From Eutreptiella sp. 'Long Island Sound 2002' (lineage: Eukaryota > Euglenozoa > Euglenophyceae > Eutreptiales > Eutreptiaceae): DNA of 64,000 nt. The notes beneath the pieces are model-generated. The model saw only the letters and a list, made by a program, of their open reading frames with translations. It was not told the origin of the DNA and did not search any database. Positions 54,818 to 64,000 of this stretch are shown here, piece after piece. Made by a program: the position numbers and the translations under genes. The stretch is taken from positions 127,844,556 to 127,908,555 of the forward strand of contig OZ038382.1 in the NCBI GenBank assembly GCA_964036045.1, given 5' to 3'. Each line of letters opens with the position of its first letter. Within the stretch, counting starts at the first letter, position 1.

Positions 54818-55285
54818 ATGCTCAACTGTCCCACGCATGCCATACCGCCGGCGATGCAGTGCTACGGAGTCGCGGCGGGAACTCGCACTCTCGCTGTACC
54901 ACATCTTCTTCTCTGGCAGCTCTACGTGAGTCGCAGTGTCGTTGGCATGCTCTCGGCACGCTTGGCGCGTTCCACGCCCCAACAGCCCCCGTGGGGGGGC
55001 AATCCACGCCATGCGTGGTATGAGGGGGTTTTGGCAAGAAGCCATGGTATTGTGTTCTTGTCTGCAGCTGGGGGCGCCCACTTGCAGATCGCCATTCACT
55101 GCCGTTCCCTTCCCTTTCCTTCAGTGAAGGTCCACCAAGCCGCTGTTTTGGTCCGCCGTTTTTGTTTCTCCATGGTGGTGGGTTGCGTTAACGAAAACAT
55201 TAAGGATCCATACGGCAATACCCTTCACCTCCACGAGGTCACGTTCATGCTCATGGCGGAGTGCTTCCATCGCGTGTGTGGGTGA
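54818..55285 (+). CDS. Array ORF 2, unknown 155-residue frame
   Basis: Homologous to the frame at 54227, displaced by exactly 591 bp, with the same length and the same stop position (GGGTGA). Substitutions between the two are scattered, with no frameshift. I recognise no family. Whether changes favour synonymous sites should decide between gene and satellite. Confidence 0.25.
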   Translation: MLNCPTHAIPPAMQCYGVAAGTRTLAVPHLLLWQLYVSRSVVGMLSARLARSTPQQPPWGGNPRHAWYEGVLARSHGIVFLSAAGGAHLQIAIHCRSLPFPSVKVHQAAVLVRRFCFSMVVGCVNENIKDPYGNTLHLHEVTFMLMAECFHRVCG

Positions 55286-55408
55286 GCTGTGTAAACTCAG
55301 CACGACTGTCACCACTGCCCCCCATGTGTCACATGTTCACCGCTCAACGAGAGCGCCAACGGTGGTGCCCGGTCCAAGCCGCGAGACCATCCTCAACACC
55401 ATCGGCAC

Positions 55409-55876
55409 ATGCTCAACTGTCCAGCGCATGCCATACCCCCGGCGATGCACTGCTACGGAGTCGCGGCAGGAACTCGCACTCTTGCTGTACCACATCTTCT
55501 TCTCTGGGAGCTCCACGTGAGTCGCGGTGTTGTTGGCATGCTGTTGGCACGCTTGGCGCATTCAACGCCCCAACAGCCCCCGTGGGGGGGCAATCCACGC
55601 CATGCGTGGTATGAGGGGGTTTTGGCAAGAAGCCATGGTATTGTGTTCTTGTTTGCAGCTGGCGGCGCCCACTTGCAGATATGCATTTGCTGCCCTTCCC
55701 TTCCCTTTCCTTCGGTGAAGGTGCACCAAGCCGCTGCTTTGGTCCGCCGTTTCCGTTTCTCCATGGTGGCGGGTTGCGTCGACCAAAACGTTAAGGATCC
55801 ATACGGCAATACCCTTCACCTCCACGAAGTCACGTTCATGCTCATGGCGGAGTGCTTCCATCGCGTGTGTGGGTGA
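55409..55876 (+). CDS. Array ORF 3, unknown 155-residue frame
   Basis: Third frame of the same size and register. The equivalent frame in unit 4 (55852-56307 region) has lost register through a small deletion (the spacing falls from 591 to 589). The function is unknown and the evidence is the same as for the other array frames. Confidence 0.25.
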   Translation: MLNCPAHAIPPAMHCYGVAAGTRTLAVPHLLLWELHVSRGVVGMLLARLAHSTPQQPPWGGNPRHAWYEGVLARSHGIVFLFAAGGAHLQICICCPSLPFPSVKVHQAAALVRRFRFSMVAGCVDQNVKDPYGNTLHLHEVTFMLMAECFHRVCG

Positions 55877-56355
55877 GCTGCGTAAACTCAGCACGACTGT
55901 CACACCTCGCCCCATGCATCACATGTTTAAGGCTCAACAAAAACGCCAACGGTGGTGCCCGGTCCAAGCCGCGAGACCATCACCAACACCATCGGCACAT
56001 GCTTAACTGTCCACCGCATGCCATACCCCCGGCGATGCACTGCTACGGAGTCGCGGCGGGAACTCGCACTCTCGCTGTACCAGATCTTCTTCTCTGGGAG
56101 CTCCACGTGAGTCGCGGTGTCGTTGGCATGCTCTGCACGCCTGGCGCATTCCACGCCCCAACAGCCCCCGTTGGGGGGACAATCCACGCCATGCCTGGTA
56201 TGAGGGGATTTTGGCAAGAAGCCATGGTATTGTGTTCTTGTCTGCAGCTGGCGGCGCTTACTTGCAGATGGCCATTCGCTGCCCTTCCCTTCCCTCTCCT
56301 TCACTAAAGCTCCACCAAGCCGCTATTTTGGTCTGCCGTTTCCGTTTCCCCATGG

Positions 56356-57925
56356 TTAGCGCCCATGTCCCAATCTGTCCTCGGCGTAGTTCCATGCTAT
56401 TTGCTATCATGAATGTCTGAGCTAGTGCGATGGTCGTGGACCATGCACATACCGCCAACCGTCAGACTAAGGGTTTGTGGCTGGGGCTTGTTTCCTTTGG
56501 CGAGTGTGTACCCGCATTCGAAGCAGTTGGACGAAGTCTGCAACCTTTCCCCTCCAATCTCAAGTTTCTATTGGCTCATCACCCCCGACCCGTGGTGCGC
56601 TGAGTGTCTTCTCTAGCGTGGACCGCCTCATGCTGCTGGTGGCGTTGTTGTGGCATTGGCATCCTGATGAATTGATGCACTTGTTCCTTGGGTGTGTTGG
56701 GATGACGCCATGGTGTGATGATCTCGTCTGCAGCTAGCAGCGCCTACTGGCCGATCGCCATTCGCTGCCCTTCCCTTGGACCCTTTCCCCCCATAGGCGG
56801 TGGTGCCCATTGGCCTCTCACCACCCTTTGACCTTCCTCTTCCTCCCTGCCCTAACCTTCCCTCTCCCCTCCCCTTTCCCTTCCCTTGGCCTTTCCCTCC
56901 GTAGGCCACCGTGCCCATCGGCCTCACCACACTCCTTCCCTTCCCTTTCCCTTGGTCGGTTGTGCCAACGGAGCCCCCGGACTTGCCCTGTTTCACTTCT
57001 CGGCGTCGGGTCCACGCAGAGGAAGGCAAATGCCTTTGCCTTTGGCCAGGTGCGTCCAAGCGGCCATCCCAAGCCGGCGGTGAGGTACCTCTCCCCAACG
57101 GCGGCTGGTGGGCCCTGGGATGGCCACTTGCGGCGTCGTTTCACCGACGGGGGCACATGACAACCTTTCGCCTCCAAATTCCCGCGCTGAGTCCTTCCTT
57201 TGGAGAGGCAACACAAACCCCCTACCCTCTCCTTCATGCCTTTGCTGCGCGGATGGGAGTTGTGGGGTGTGCGTGGGTGCACGGGGGAGTAGGATGTAGC
57301 GGGAGATGTGGGGTGGGCTACTTGCCGTCGTTGGCCGCCCGCTTCGTTGCGCGACTCCCCGGACCACCTCCACATAGGAGCGAGTTGTTGTTGGGTTGAT
57401 GGTGGTGAACCGTGTTGGGTGGGAGTGCGTAGGGCCCCTTGCTGGCCCCCTTATCCCGGCTTGGTCTGGGCGCTTGACAATGTGGTGCATCCTTTTTCTA
57501 GTTGAGTCGCTACGCGAGGGAAGGAGTCTCTCCCCTGCTCGCTTCTCAGTGCCAGCACGCTGGGACTTACTGCCGTGGTCACTCCCTTGAGAGCGCGACC
57601 CCCAGTGGGCCTGCGTTGCCACATCGGGCAGCTCGCTGAGGCCCCGTTGGACGCCACGAGAAGAACTTGGTGCACGTGTAGACGTCATTGTGTTGTTGAG
57701 GTCGGTGTTGGTCACCACCCTGGCTGAAAAGGTGCGGGGATTGCCTTCCCCCTGCCTGGTGTTTGGCCTTGCCCCCTACTCCGCCGGCGAGAAAGCTCGC
57801 TGCGCGTTGTGCTAGCCGGGGCGCATCCAATGGAGACTGCGGCGCCGTCTCCATGCGGCAGGGGGGTTCCGGAGGCCCGTCCGCGGCCGTCCCTCCGACA
57901 ACATTGTTGTGCCTTGTTGCTGTAT
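56356..57925. other. Unassigned, partly pyrimidine-rich DNA
   Basis: 56,750-56,960 is dominated by CCCTTCCCTTTCCC-type runs. Long frames on the minus strand follow from purine-rich composition. No domain recognised. Confidence 0.35.
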
Positions 57926-58708
57926 AGTAAGAAAAAGTGCTTTTCCATTGCTTTGAGGCATACTCTAGTTGTATTAGAGATGCACTGAGCATCCAGGCAT
58001 TTCTATCTTAGTATTGGTCCCACCAAACGTGGTGATAACACATTTTGACCTATGGAACCAAACACCCAATCAGGATATGGAGTGGACCCCTCAATCCCCT
58101 TTCAAAGTGAGGCACATCATCTTTTCCTGAGTTGACTGAGAACTGACATATCCAAGGCCGAACCTATGAATTTATCTATGTTTTTCCATGAATTCTTAGC
58201 TATCCTAGTGGTATGCACCCTAGGGGGCTGGGCACCTCTATTGAGAGGTCCTGGGTTCAATTCCTGGTCAGCCTAGCTAAGTAGGAAGATCCCATGTGAC
58301 ATGGCAGTGACCTCATCGCCACATGCCCTGCCACCTCAGCACATATGGGACCCAAAACAAAGAGTACACATCTCCTGAGATGGCACTATGGAGGGAGGGT
58401 GACCATGGGGCAGTTTTCCAACTCTTTTCCAAAACATTTTAGCTATCTTTGTGAATATGCATTCCGATTTGACCTGAGTTGCAGTTTCTGTGAATATTCT
58501 TTCATCTATCACTGTTTACACTGCAGCCCTTCATGCTTTGATCCTGATTCTCTTCTCCTTGCACACCTCTGGCTTGGGTTATCCTGGATTGACTTTATTT
58601 CAGCAAACAAAAGCTTTTCATCTCCAAAAACAAGCAGCAGGAAACCCTACACCATCAGCAAGCAGCAGGAGAGACAAAACACAGTGCTGAAACCACTATA
58701 AACCTTTC
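57926..58708 (+). repeat. Element 2 5' LTR (plus-strand copy)
   Basis: It begins AGTAAGAAAAAGTGC and ends CACTATAAACCTTTC, directly followed by TGGTAGCAAGTGGC (58709), a diverged primer binding site. It is more diverged from the other two LTRs than they are from each other. Confidence 0.75.
58195..58281 (+). repeat. tRNA-like segment in LTR (best copy)
   Basis: CTTAGCTA and TAGCTAAG form an 8-bp acceptor-like stem. Inside are CCTAGTGGTATGC (A box), ACCTCTATTGAGAGGT (perfect hairpin like a long variable arm) and GGGTTCAATTCC (B box). It resembles a type II tRNA such as Leu or Ser, but I cannot assign an anticodon. Confidence 0.55.
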
Positions 58709-58809
58709 TGGTAGCAAGTGGCAGTCTGTCTCTGCGCACCGGCAGCAACCCCGCGCCGTACATCCAGTGCGCCGAGTACAGGCACATATAAGCAGAAGGG
58801 TGACTGAAG

Positions 58810-60027
58810 ATGGACACAAGGCTGGAGGACGCCGACGTGAAGACAGCGCCAGCGCCTGAGGCACCGGCAAGGCCAGCACCTGGCGCTGTACCTTCGGCGG
58901 AGCCCTTACATGGGCCAGTGGAAGCGGCTGAGGACTCGCTGAATGGACTCCAGACGGCCTTCGGGGCCCTGTCTGTCGAAGAGGTGGTCTCTCAGCCTGT
59001 GAAGAGGAAGAGAGAGAGCGAGAAGGATGCTGGAGACGAAGCAGACGAAGGAGAGGAACAAGGGCAAGACCTGAAGAATGACCCTACCTTCGAAGGCGCA
59101 CCAAGCGCTTCTGGCCTCCACGCATCACCCTCTCCTATGACCACCACACTCCCAGCTGCTGCAACATCCACTCCCATAACCAACCCGCCTATGGCAGAGG
59201 GCACAGGCTTTACTGGCATGCCTCCCTACCCCGCCTATGGTATGGGCCCACCTACCACTGCGCTCCCTGAGGCAACTACTGCCAGTGAGCCGGTGGCTTC
59301 CAGCTCTGCGCTGCGATGGTATGCGGCTGAATATCCCCATCCACTACCCGCTACTGGAACCTATGTGGATGTTCCTGGGTATGCACCTGGGTATGCAACC
59401 TTGAGTGGGTTGAGGAGAGGACCTGAATCTCTTGGTGGCAGGAGTAGAGGATCGGGAAGATCCTCCAACAGGTCCCTGACGCGGTCGGAGATCAACGAGG
59501 TGCTCCGAGGAGCCACTCCAAAAATCGTGGGCGACCTCACTCAAGAGATCCGAGAGAAACTGGAGCCCCTGCTGATCCCGCCCCAAGCGTCACCTACTAC
59601 GGTGGGAATGTCACCCCACCGAGTACAGGCCAACCACCTGGCGGCAGGGTTGACAAATACCCTGGGGAGCCTGAGGAGCAGACCGTTGCCGACTCCTGCA
59701 GCTATTCCGAGAAGTCCTTTCGTGCCGAGAACGGCCCAGCCGCCCTACAGCCACGTGACGAACTCGACGAGGGCCGAGCTGGACCGGCTGGGGCTAACAG
59801 CCTTGAGGGCTATGGTGGACGTAGAGCCTTATGGCTCTAGTGATCTAGGCGGAGACCCCTCCGATGATGAGCCGCCGTCGATGACTTCATCTTCGCCCTC
59901 GGAGGACGATGACCCGGAGGACCCCGAGGACCCGAAGGGGAAGAAGAAGAAGAAGAAGAAGAAGAAGACCTGACGCCCTGAGGGACGCAGGTCTCAGGAG
60001 GCGAAGGCTATTGCCACCTCCAAGTTC
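58810..60027 (+). pseudogene. Element 2 Gag N-terminal region (plus-strand copy)
   Basis: Starting at ATG 58810, about 100 bp after the primer binding site, 387 residues run to a TGA at 59971. The other copy has AGG there, and the frame stays open from 59974 into the capsid region at 60028, so the TGA is a nonsense change. The sequence is Pro/Ser/Thr-rich, with a basic patch (VKRKRESEKD), RGSGRSSNRSLTRSEINE, an acidic run and a Lys run before the stop. No known domain; it is Gag by position. Confidence 0.65.
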
Positions 60028-61290
60028 GTGGTGAACCTGCCTGAGTTCACAGGCAAGGACCTCAGCGAGTTTGCTGAGAATTTTGGCCGGTTTCTACGAC
60101 TGACCGGCCAAACCCACGCTAGTGGGCGAGTGAAGTGCGATCTGCTCCTGCAGTGCTGCAAGACCAAGTACCTGGACAAGCAGGTCAGGCAGATCGTGAC
60201 TAACTCCGCCACCTTTGCCGATGTGTTGGTTGCCCTGGAGAGGCAGTACCCGACCTACGAAACCGACCTCTCCATCAGGGCCGAGATCCAGAACCTGCCC
60301 GTGCTGCCCAACAACCCCAAACCTGGCAGGGTCTCTGAGTTGTTGGCTGACCTGGATCACTGGGCTGGACGACTGACGCCGGGTTCCTACAGCAGCGACG
60401 ACCTGCTGTTCTGGTTGGTGGCCAAGCTCCCTCGAGAGCTATGGGACGAGTGCCGTTCGACGGCGGCGCGCAAGGCTAGATCCCTCCGCTACGAGGATCT
60501 ATGCGTGCTACTCCCGGAGCTGGCGCCGGAGAAGGAGAGCGACCAGCACTTGAACAATTACCAACCTGGAGGAGGAGGTTCTGGAGGTCATGGCAAAGGG
60601 TACCAAGGGTCCCGACCTGGGCAGGGGACTACCCCCAAACACGCCCACGCCCGTATCATGGAGAACGTGAAGGAGCTATTCTGCCGTGATGCTAGAGATG
60701 AGCAGGGCCACCTGCAGCACGCCCCTGACTGCGAGCAGCGAGACTGCTTCGTAGTCCAGGGGAAGCAGCAGGAGAAGAACACCAGCGCCAAAGCGAAGCT
60801 GCCGGATCATTACAGGTGCACCATCACGTGTGCATTCTGCGGGAAGCGGAAGCACTACGAGGATGAGTGCTACCATAAGCAACGCCTATCGGCGAAGCTT
60901 AAGGGAGAAGATCCTGGCAGAGGCTCAGGCAAAGGTGGAGGCAAAGGCAAAGGCAACGACTCCGGCAAGGGCAAGTCGAAAGGACGTGGTCAAGGGCAAG
61001 ACAAGGGTCAAGGTGGACGAGGAGGAGGCGCTAACCGCCAGCCCGACAACAAGAACAAGGACAAGAATGGAGGCAACCCCAACCCTAATCCAGGGGGGAA
61101 CTCCGAGCCCACTGGAGGGCAGTCTGGTCCTACCACACGCTCACAAACGCAGGCCCAGCAAGAACAAGGAGCCAGGCGTGAGCATGAAGGTGGTGATGAC
61201 GGCAACGCTAAGAAGAGGAGCCGTTTCATGAGGATGGCCCGCAAATTGCGGAACAAGGGGTTCGAGGTGACCTGTCCCGCGGAGTTCTGA
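60028..61290 (+). CDS. Element 2 Gag capsid and nucleocapsid
   Basis: This continues the frame from 58810. The first ~180 residues are capsid-like (LPEFTGKDLSEFAENFGRFL, LLFWLVAKLPRELWDECRS). Residues 268-281 form a classical zinc knuckle, C268-x2-C271-x4-H276-x4-C281. A long Lys/Gly/Arg/Asn-rich tail follows, expected to bind element RNA. The frame ends EVTCPAEF, then TGA CGG (61288-61293). The identical stop and following codon occur in the minus-strand copy (37302-37304), with the Pro-Pol frame continuing in phase, so this stop may be natural, with readthrough producing Gag-Pro-Pol. Confidence 0.8.
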   Translation: MVNLPEFTGKDLSEFAENFGRFLRLTGQTHASGRVKCDLLLQCCKTKYLDKQVRQIVTNSATFADVLVALERQYPTYETDLSIRAEIQNLPVLPNNPKPGRVSELLADLDHWAGRLTPGSYSSDDLLFWLVAKLPRELWDECRSTAARKARSLRYEDLCVLLPELAPEKESDQHLNNYQPGGGGSGGHGKGYQGSRPGQGTTPKHAHARIMENVKELFCRDARDEQGHLQHAPDCEQRDCFVVQGKQQEKNTSAKAKLPDHYRCTITCAFCGKRKHYEDECYHKQRLSAKLKGEDPGRGSGKGGGKGKGNDSGKGKSKGRGQGQDKGQGGRGGGANRQPDNKNKDKNGGNPNPNPGGNSEPTGGQSGPTTRSQTQAQQEQGARREHEGGDDGNAKKRSRFMRMARKLRNKGFEVTCPAEF

Positions 61291-63102
61291 CGGGGACGCT
61301 CTGGTGGCACCCAAGACCTGGTGTTTTGGGTACGTTTCCGACTAGGGGGACGCGAATACCTGGGGGTATTGGACACGGGCGCCACCATATCTATAGTGGC
61401 CAAGAAAATTTTACCTTGTGGGAGCCTGAAGAACACTATGACCACCACTGCTATACGCATGGGGGATGGACATGTGGTGCACAGCTGCGGGGACTGTGAA
61501 GTGGAGGTACCTATGGGCTCCCGGACTATCGCCCATCGGTTCTAGGTGATGGACACTGAGGCCTTCGACTTTGTACTGGGTACTGACTTCTTCGTACAGC
61601 ACTCCCAGATACAATCCCTGACGCTGCAAGCGCCCTACCTCCTCTACGTGGACCACGGCAGTGGCAGAGAGTCTGTGCCACTGCAGCAGTCGGAACAGAC
61701 CTCGAGTTACCTGAGACTATCTAAGGAGGAGCCCTCGAACATGATGGCGGCCTCCAAAACTGAGGACTATCAACTATTGGGGGAAGTCCTAGACCAAGGT
61801 CTGAAGGAGTTGGGTTACTCTCGAGAAGACCTGAGTGTGGAGTTGTTCGCCAGCGACAAGCAGCATGTACTGGACCTATACTGCAGTAAGGGGAAGAACT
61901 GCAGCTACAAATTTTACTGGCCCTCTTTCGGGATGGCCTACGGGAACCCCAGGTTCAGTGAACTGGGGAAGGTGCTGACCAAGGTGGCCTTGGAACGTTC
62001 CCGTATGGTCCTGTGTTCCCCCGATTGGGGAGCCCATGGGGGCAACGAATACTGGCGAAACCTCCTGGACAGGCTGGCTATCAGCTCTGTTCGGTTACCT
62101 GATGAGGCCATCTACGTGCCTCTGGGTCGTAAGACGCCTATTGGGAAACCCGGATGGGGGAGTATGCTGAGCGTGGTGGACGGAGGTCTTACCTCCATCC
62201 CCTGGGAGGATCTGGACCCAACTCTGGTCCAGGCTATACAACGAGAAAGCGACGCACTCGCCTTGGGTGACTTGAAGGATCGCCTACGACCTCAAGATGC
62301 TGTTGAAACTACACCCGGAGGAGATGGGTACGTCGTGACTGACACCAACACACCCAACTTTCCCTGTCATGTACCTGTTCCCGATGGAGTCTCTGAGTGT
62401 GGACTATCTGAGCTACCTAGCTCTATCCCCTCAGATGACGAGACTGAGCACGACGCCTTCTTCGTGCAGACCTGTGTGGAGGAAGTGGAGAACGCCGAGT
62501 ACGTCGCCCCACTGAAACCCCTACTCTCCATGAGGGTGGAAGACCCCGTGGACGAGGAGCTGGACCCTCGATCCAGGCTCAGGGAGTATGTGGATTCCAA
62601 GAGGAAGTTGGTGGCGAAAAAGCTATGCTACGCGAAGCCTACCCGCAGCTCATGGCCACTGAAGCAAGGACGTATGGGAGACCTATCCCAATTGAAGGAG
62701 GACCTCGAACAGAAGATCACCACCTCGCAAAGGGAGGTAGATCTTGAGCTCATGAAGAGCGTGTGGGGCGCCCATGTGAGGACCCCAGAGGAGGACGACC
62801 TCTCGGAGGAATGTGTATGTGAACCCCCCCGAGCGTGCCTACGTTGCCATCGTCCACCGGAGATGGTTGAACAAGACCTTCTATATGCCTACCAAGGGCT
62901 GAAGGACACTACCACGGGCGAAGAGTCGGTGGAGGACCACCTCCCGACGTCTATTACTCAGGGGGCAAGCAACTTACACTCTGACGAGGACATGGAGGAC
63001 AAGATCAAGGTATTGGACCCGCGGGTACAGAAGCTTATAAGGACCTATCTGGAGGTGTTCGGAGAACTACCCCCTCCAGCCTCATGTGACAAGCTGGTAT
63101 AG
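61291..63102 (+). pseudogene. Element 2 protease, MTase-like and linker (plus-strand copy)
   Basis: In phase with Gag. Protease core GVLDTGATISIVAK (Asp at 61372), then a TAG at 61543 where the other copy has TAT. Next comes VLGTDFFVQHSQ. The methyltransferase-like segment lies at about 61,837-62,170 (VELFASDKQHVLDLYCSKGK, AYGNPRFSELGKVLTKVAL, MVLCSPDWG), with NPRF at 61945-61956 in place of NPPF. Long acidic linkers follow. A TAG at 63100 replaces the CAG of the other copy just before RT. There are no frameshifts over 1.8 kb. Confidence 0.75.
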
Positions 63103-64000
63103 ATGGACCTCAAGCTGAAACCCGAGTTCGTGGGTCACAAGATCCGGAGGAGACCCTATCCAGCTCCTAAAGAGCAGGCCGACGAGATCGAGCGACAGAT
63201 ACAAGAATGTATCAACGCTGGCCTAGTCCTGGAGTACAAGGACGGGGACTACCCCCTACACTGCAGCCCCTGTTTCCTGGTGGCTAAACCTGGGTCTACG
63301 GCCAAACGGCTGGTAGTGGACTACGGAGAGCTGAACAAGAAGACGCTGAACCACTCAGGGTTCATTCCCAATATGGAGTCTACCCTGGAGAAGATAGCCT
63401 CCTGCCGCTACAAGACCAAGATGGACAAGAGGAGCGGATTCTGGCAAGTGGACCTGACGCCCAACGCACAGGAACTACTGGCCTTCATCACCCCTCAGGG
63501 GAGGGTGTTCAAGTGGAAGGTCATGCCGTTTGGCGTGGCTAACGCACCCGCTCTATTCCAAGAGCTGATGAACAAGATCTTGTCCATCCTACGAAGGAGA
63601 CCTAAGGTGCAGGAGCTCATATCCCGTGGTGCCCAGATGGAGGCTCACATCGACGATGTATGCCTCGGTACCAATACCCAGGAGGATCACCTAATCCTCT
63701 TGGGTGAGTTCTTTGCGGTCTGCCAGGAGAACCACACACGACTCAAGCTGGAGAAGTGTGAGTTCATGCAGGAGACCATGCAGTACTTGGGGTTGTTAAC
63801 CACGCAACTGTTTGATGTTGGCTATGGGTGGTGGACCCCAGCGGCCTCTAAGGCCAAACCCCTGATGGATGCCAAGGTACGACACGAAGACCCCAAGAAA
63901 GGACTTCATGATGTACGCAGTTTCATTGGGGCGTGCAACTTCTATCGCCGCCACATCAAAAACTTCACCTACACCAGCGCCGTTCTGACGGACTTGATTA
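63103..64000 (+). CDS. Element 2 reverse transcriptase, cut by window edge
   Basis: Open in the same frame to the last base. RT motifs in order: RLVVDYGELNKKTLNHSG, KMDKRSGFWQVDLTP, VMPFGVANAPALFQ, the catalytic box HIDD at 63646-63657 (His instead of the near-invariant Tyr, as in the other copy), and SFIGACNFYRRHIKNF at the connection to RNase H. An 18-bp in-frame insertion near 63,793-63,812 is absent from the minus-strand copy. The enzyme would copy element RNA; RNase H and integrase lie beyond the window. Confidence 0.8.
   Translation, partial: MDLKLKPEFVGHKIRRRPYPAPKEQADEIERQIQECINAGLVLEYKDGDYPLHCSPCFLVAKPGSTAKRLVVDYGELNKKTLNHSGFIPNMESTLEKIASCRYKTKMDKRSGFWQVDLTPNAQELLAFITPQGRVFKWKVMPFGVANAPALFQELMNKILSILRRRPKVQELISRGAQMEAHIDDVCLGTNTQEDHLILLGEFFAVCQENHTRLKLEKCEFMQETMQYLGLLTTQLFDVGYGWWTPAASKAKPLMDAKVRHEDPKKGLHDVRSFIGACNFYRRHIKNFTYTSAVLTDLI

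Larger units (their letters stand above)
53862..56355 (+). repeat. 591-bp tandem array, four units plus partial fifth
   Basis: ATGGT(A/C)TTGTGTTCT begins units at 53862, 54453, 55044, 55635 and 56224, with spacings 591, 591, 591 and 589. Units share a pyrimidine tract (CCCTTCCCTTCCCTTTCC) and CATACGGCAATACCCTTCA, among other blocks. 591 is divisible by three, and homologous 155-codon frames recur at 54227-54694, 54818-55285 and 55409-55876, each crossing a unit boundary. The fourth is shifted. A worn copy of the unit start lies at about 56,714-56,775. Confidence 0.8.

Noticed and set aside
56818-57718. Long minus-strand frames rich in Gly, Lys and Arg
   Set aside because: The plus strand is pyrimidine-rich here, which produces basic, Gly-rich antisense frames without domains.

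Overview
This 64 kb window looks like eukaryotic nuclear DNA made almost entirely of repeats. I see no operons, ribosome binding sites, rRNA genes, canonical tRNA genes or confident host genes. The mix of chromodomain Ty3/gypsy elements, a DIRS-like tyrosine-recombinase retroelement, Harbinger-like DNA transposons, tandem satellites and C/G homopolymer runs suggests a large repeat-rich genome, perhaps a protist or microalga; I cannot name the taxon.

Layout. 1-14.2 kb is non-coding DNA with DNA transposons. Three have GGGGG/CCCCC ends and 3-bp target duplications (5981-6543, 6843-7637, 11036-11804), and several are fold-back elements ending in C/G runs. 14.26-17.8 kb is a decayed DIRS-like element on the minus strand (Gag tail, RT, RNase H, methyltransferase-like segment, tyrosine recombinase), split by a ~0.5 kb insertion. 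18.35-40.67 kb is a ~11.5 kb chromodomain gypsy element on the minus strand ('element 2', LTRs at 18354-19142 and 39884-40674). A second, young 10.8 kb gypsy element ('element 1', 23517-34292, 532-bp LTRs, TSD CAGTG) has inserted into its RNase H region. 40.7-57.9 kb holds decayed repeats, an 83-bp minisatellite, a 345-bp duplication, a small non-autonomous LTR element (51500-53861) and a five-unit 591-bp tandem array. 57.93 kb to the end is a second copy of element 2 on the plus strand, cut by the window edge inside the reverse transcriptase.

Main observations. (1) Element 1, element 2, the DIRS-like element and a fragment carried by the Harbinger-like transposon all contain a segment resembling phage Dam-like adenine methyltransferases. 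In both gypsy families it lies between protease and RT. In element 1 and the transposon-borne fragments the NPPF motif is kept. (2) Both copies of element 2 keep an in-frame TGA-CGG at the Gag/Pro-Pol boundary, a known readthrough context. (3) Element 1 is one 2,756-codon frame with no frameshift but five internal stops, four of them TGA. (4) The element 2 LTR contains a tRNA-like sequence with A and B boxes. All functional statements come from reading motifs by eye; no database search was possible.
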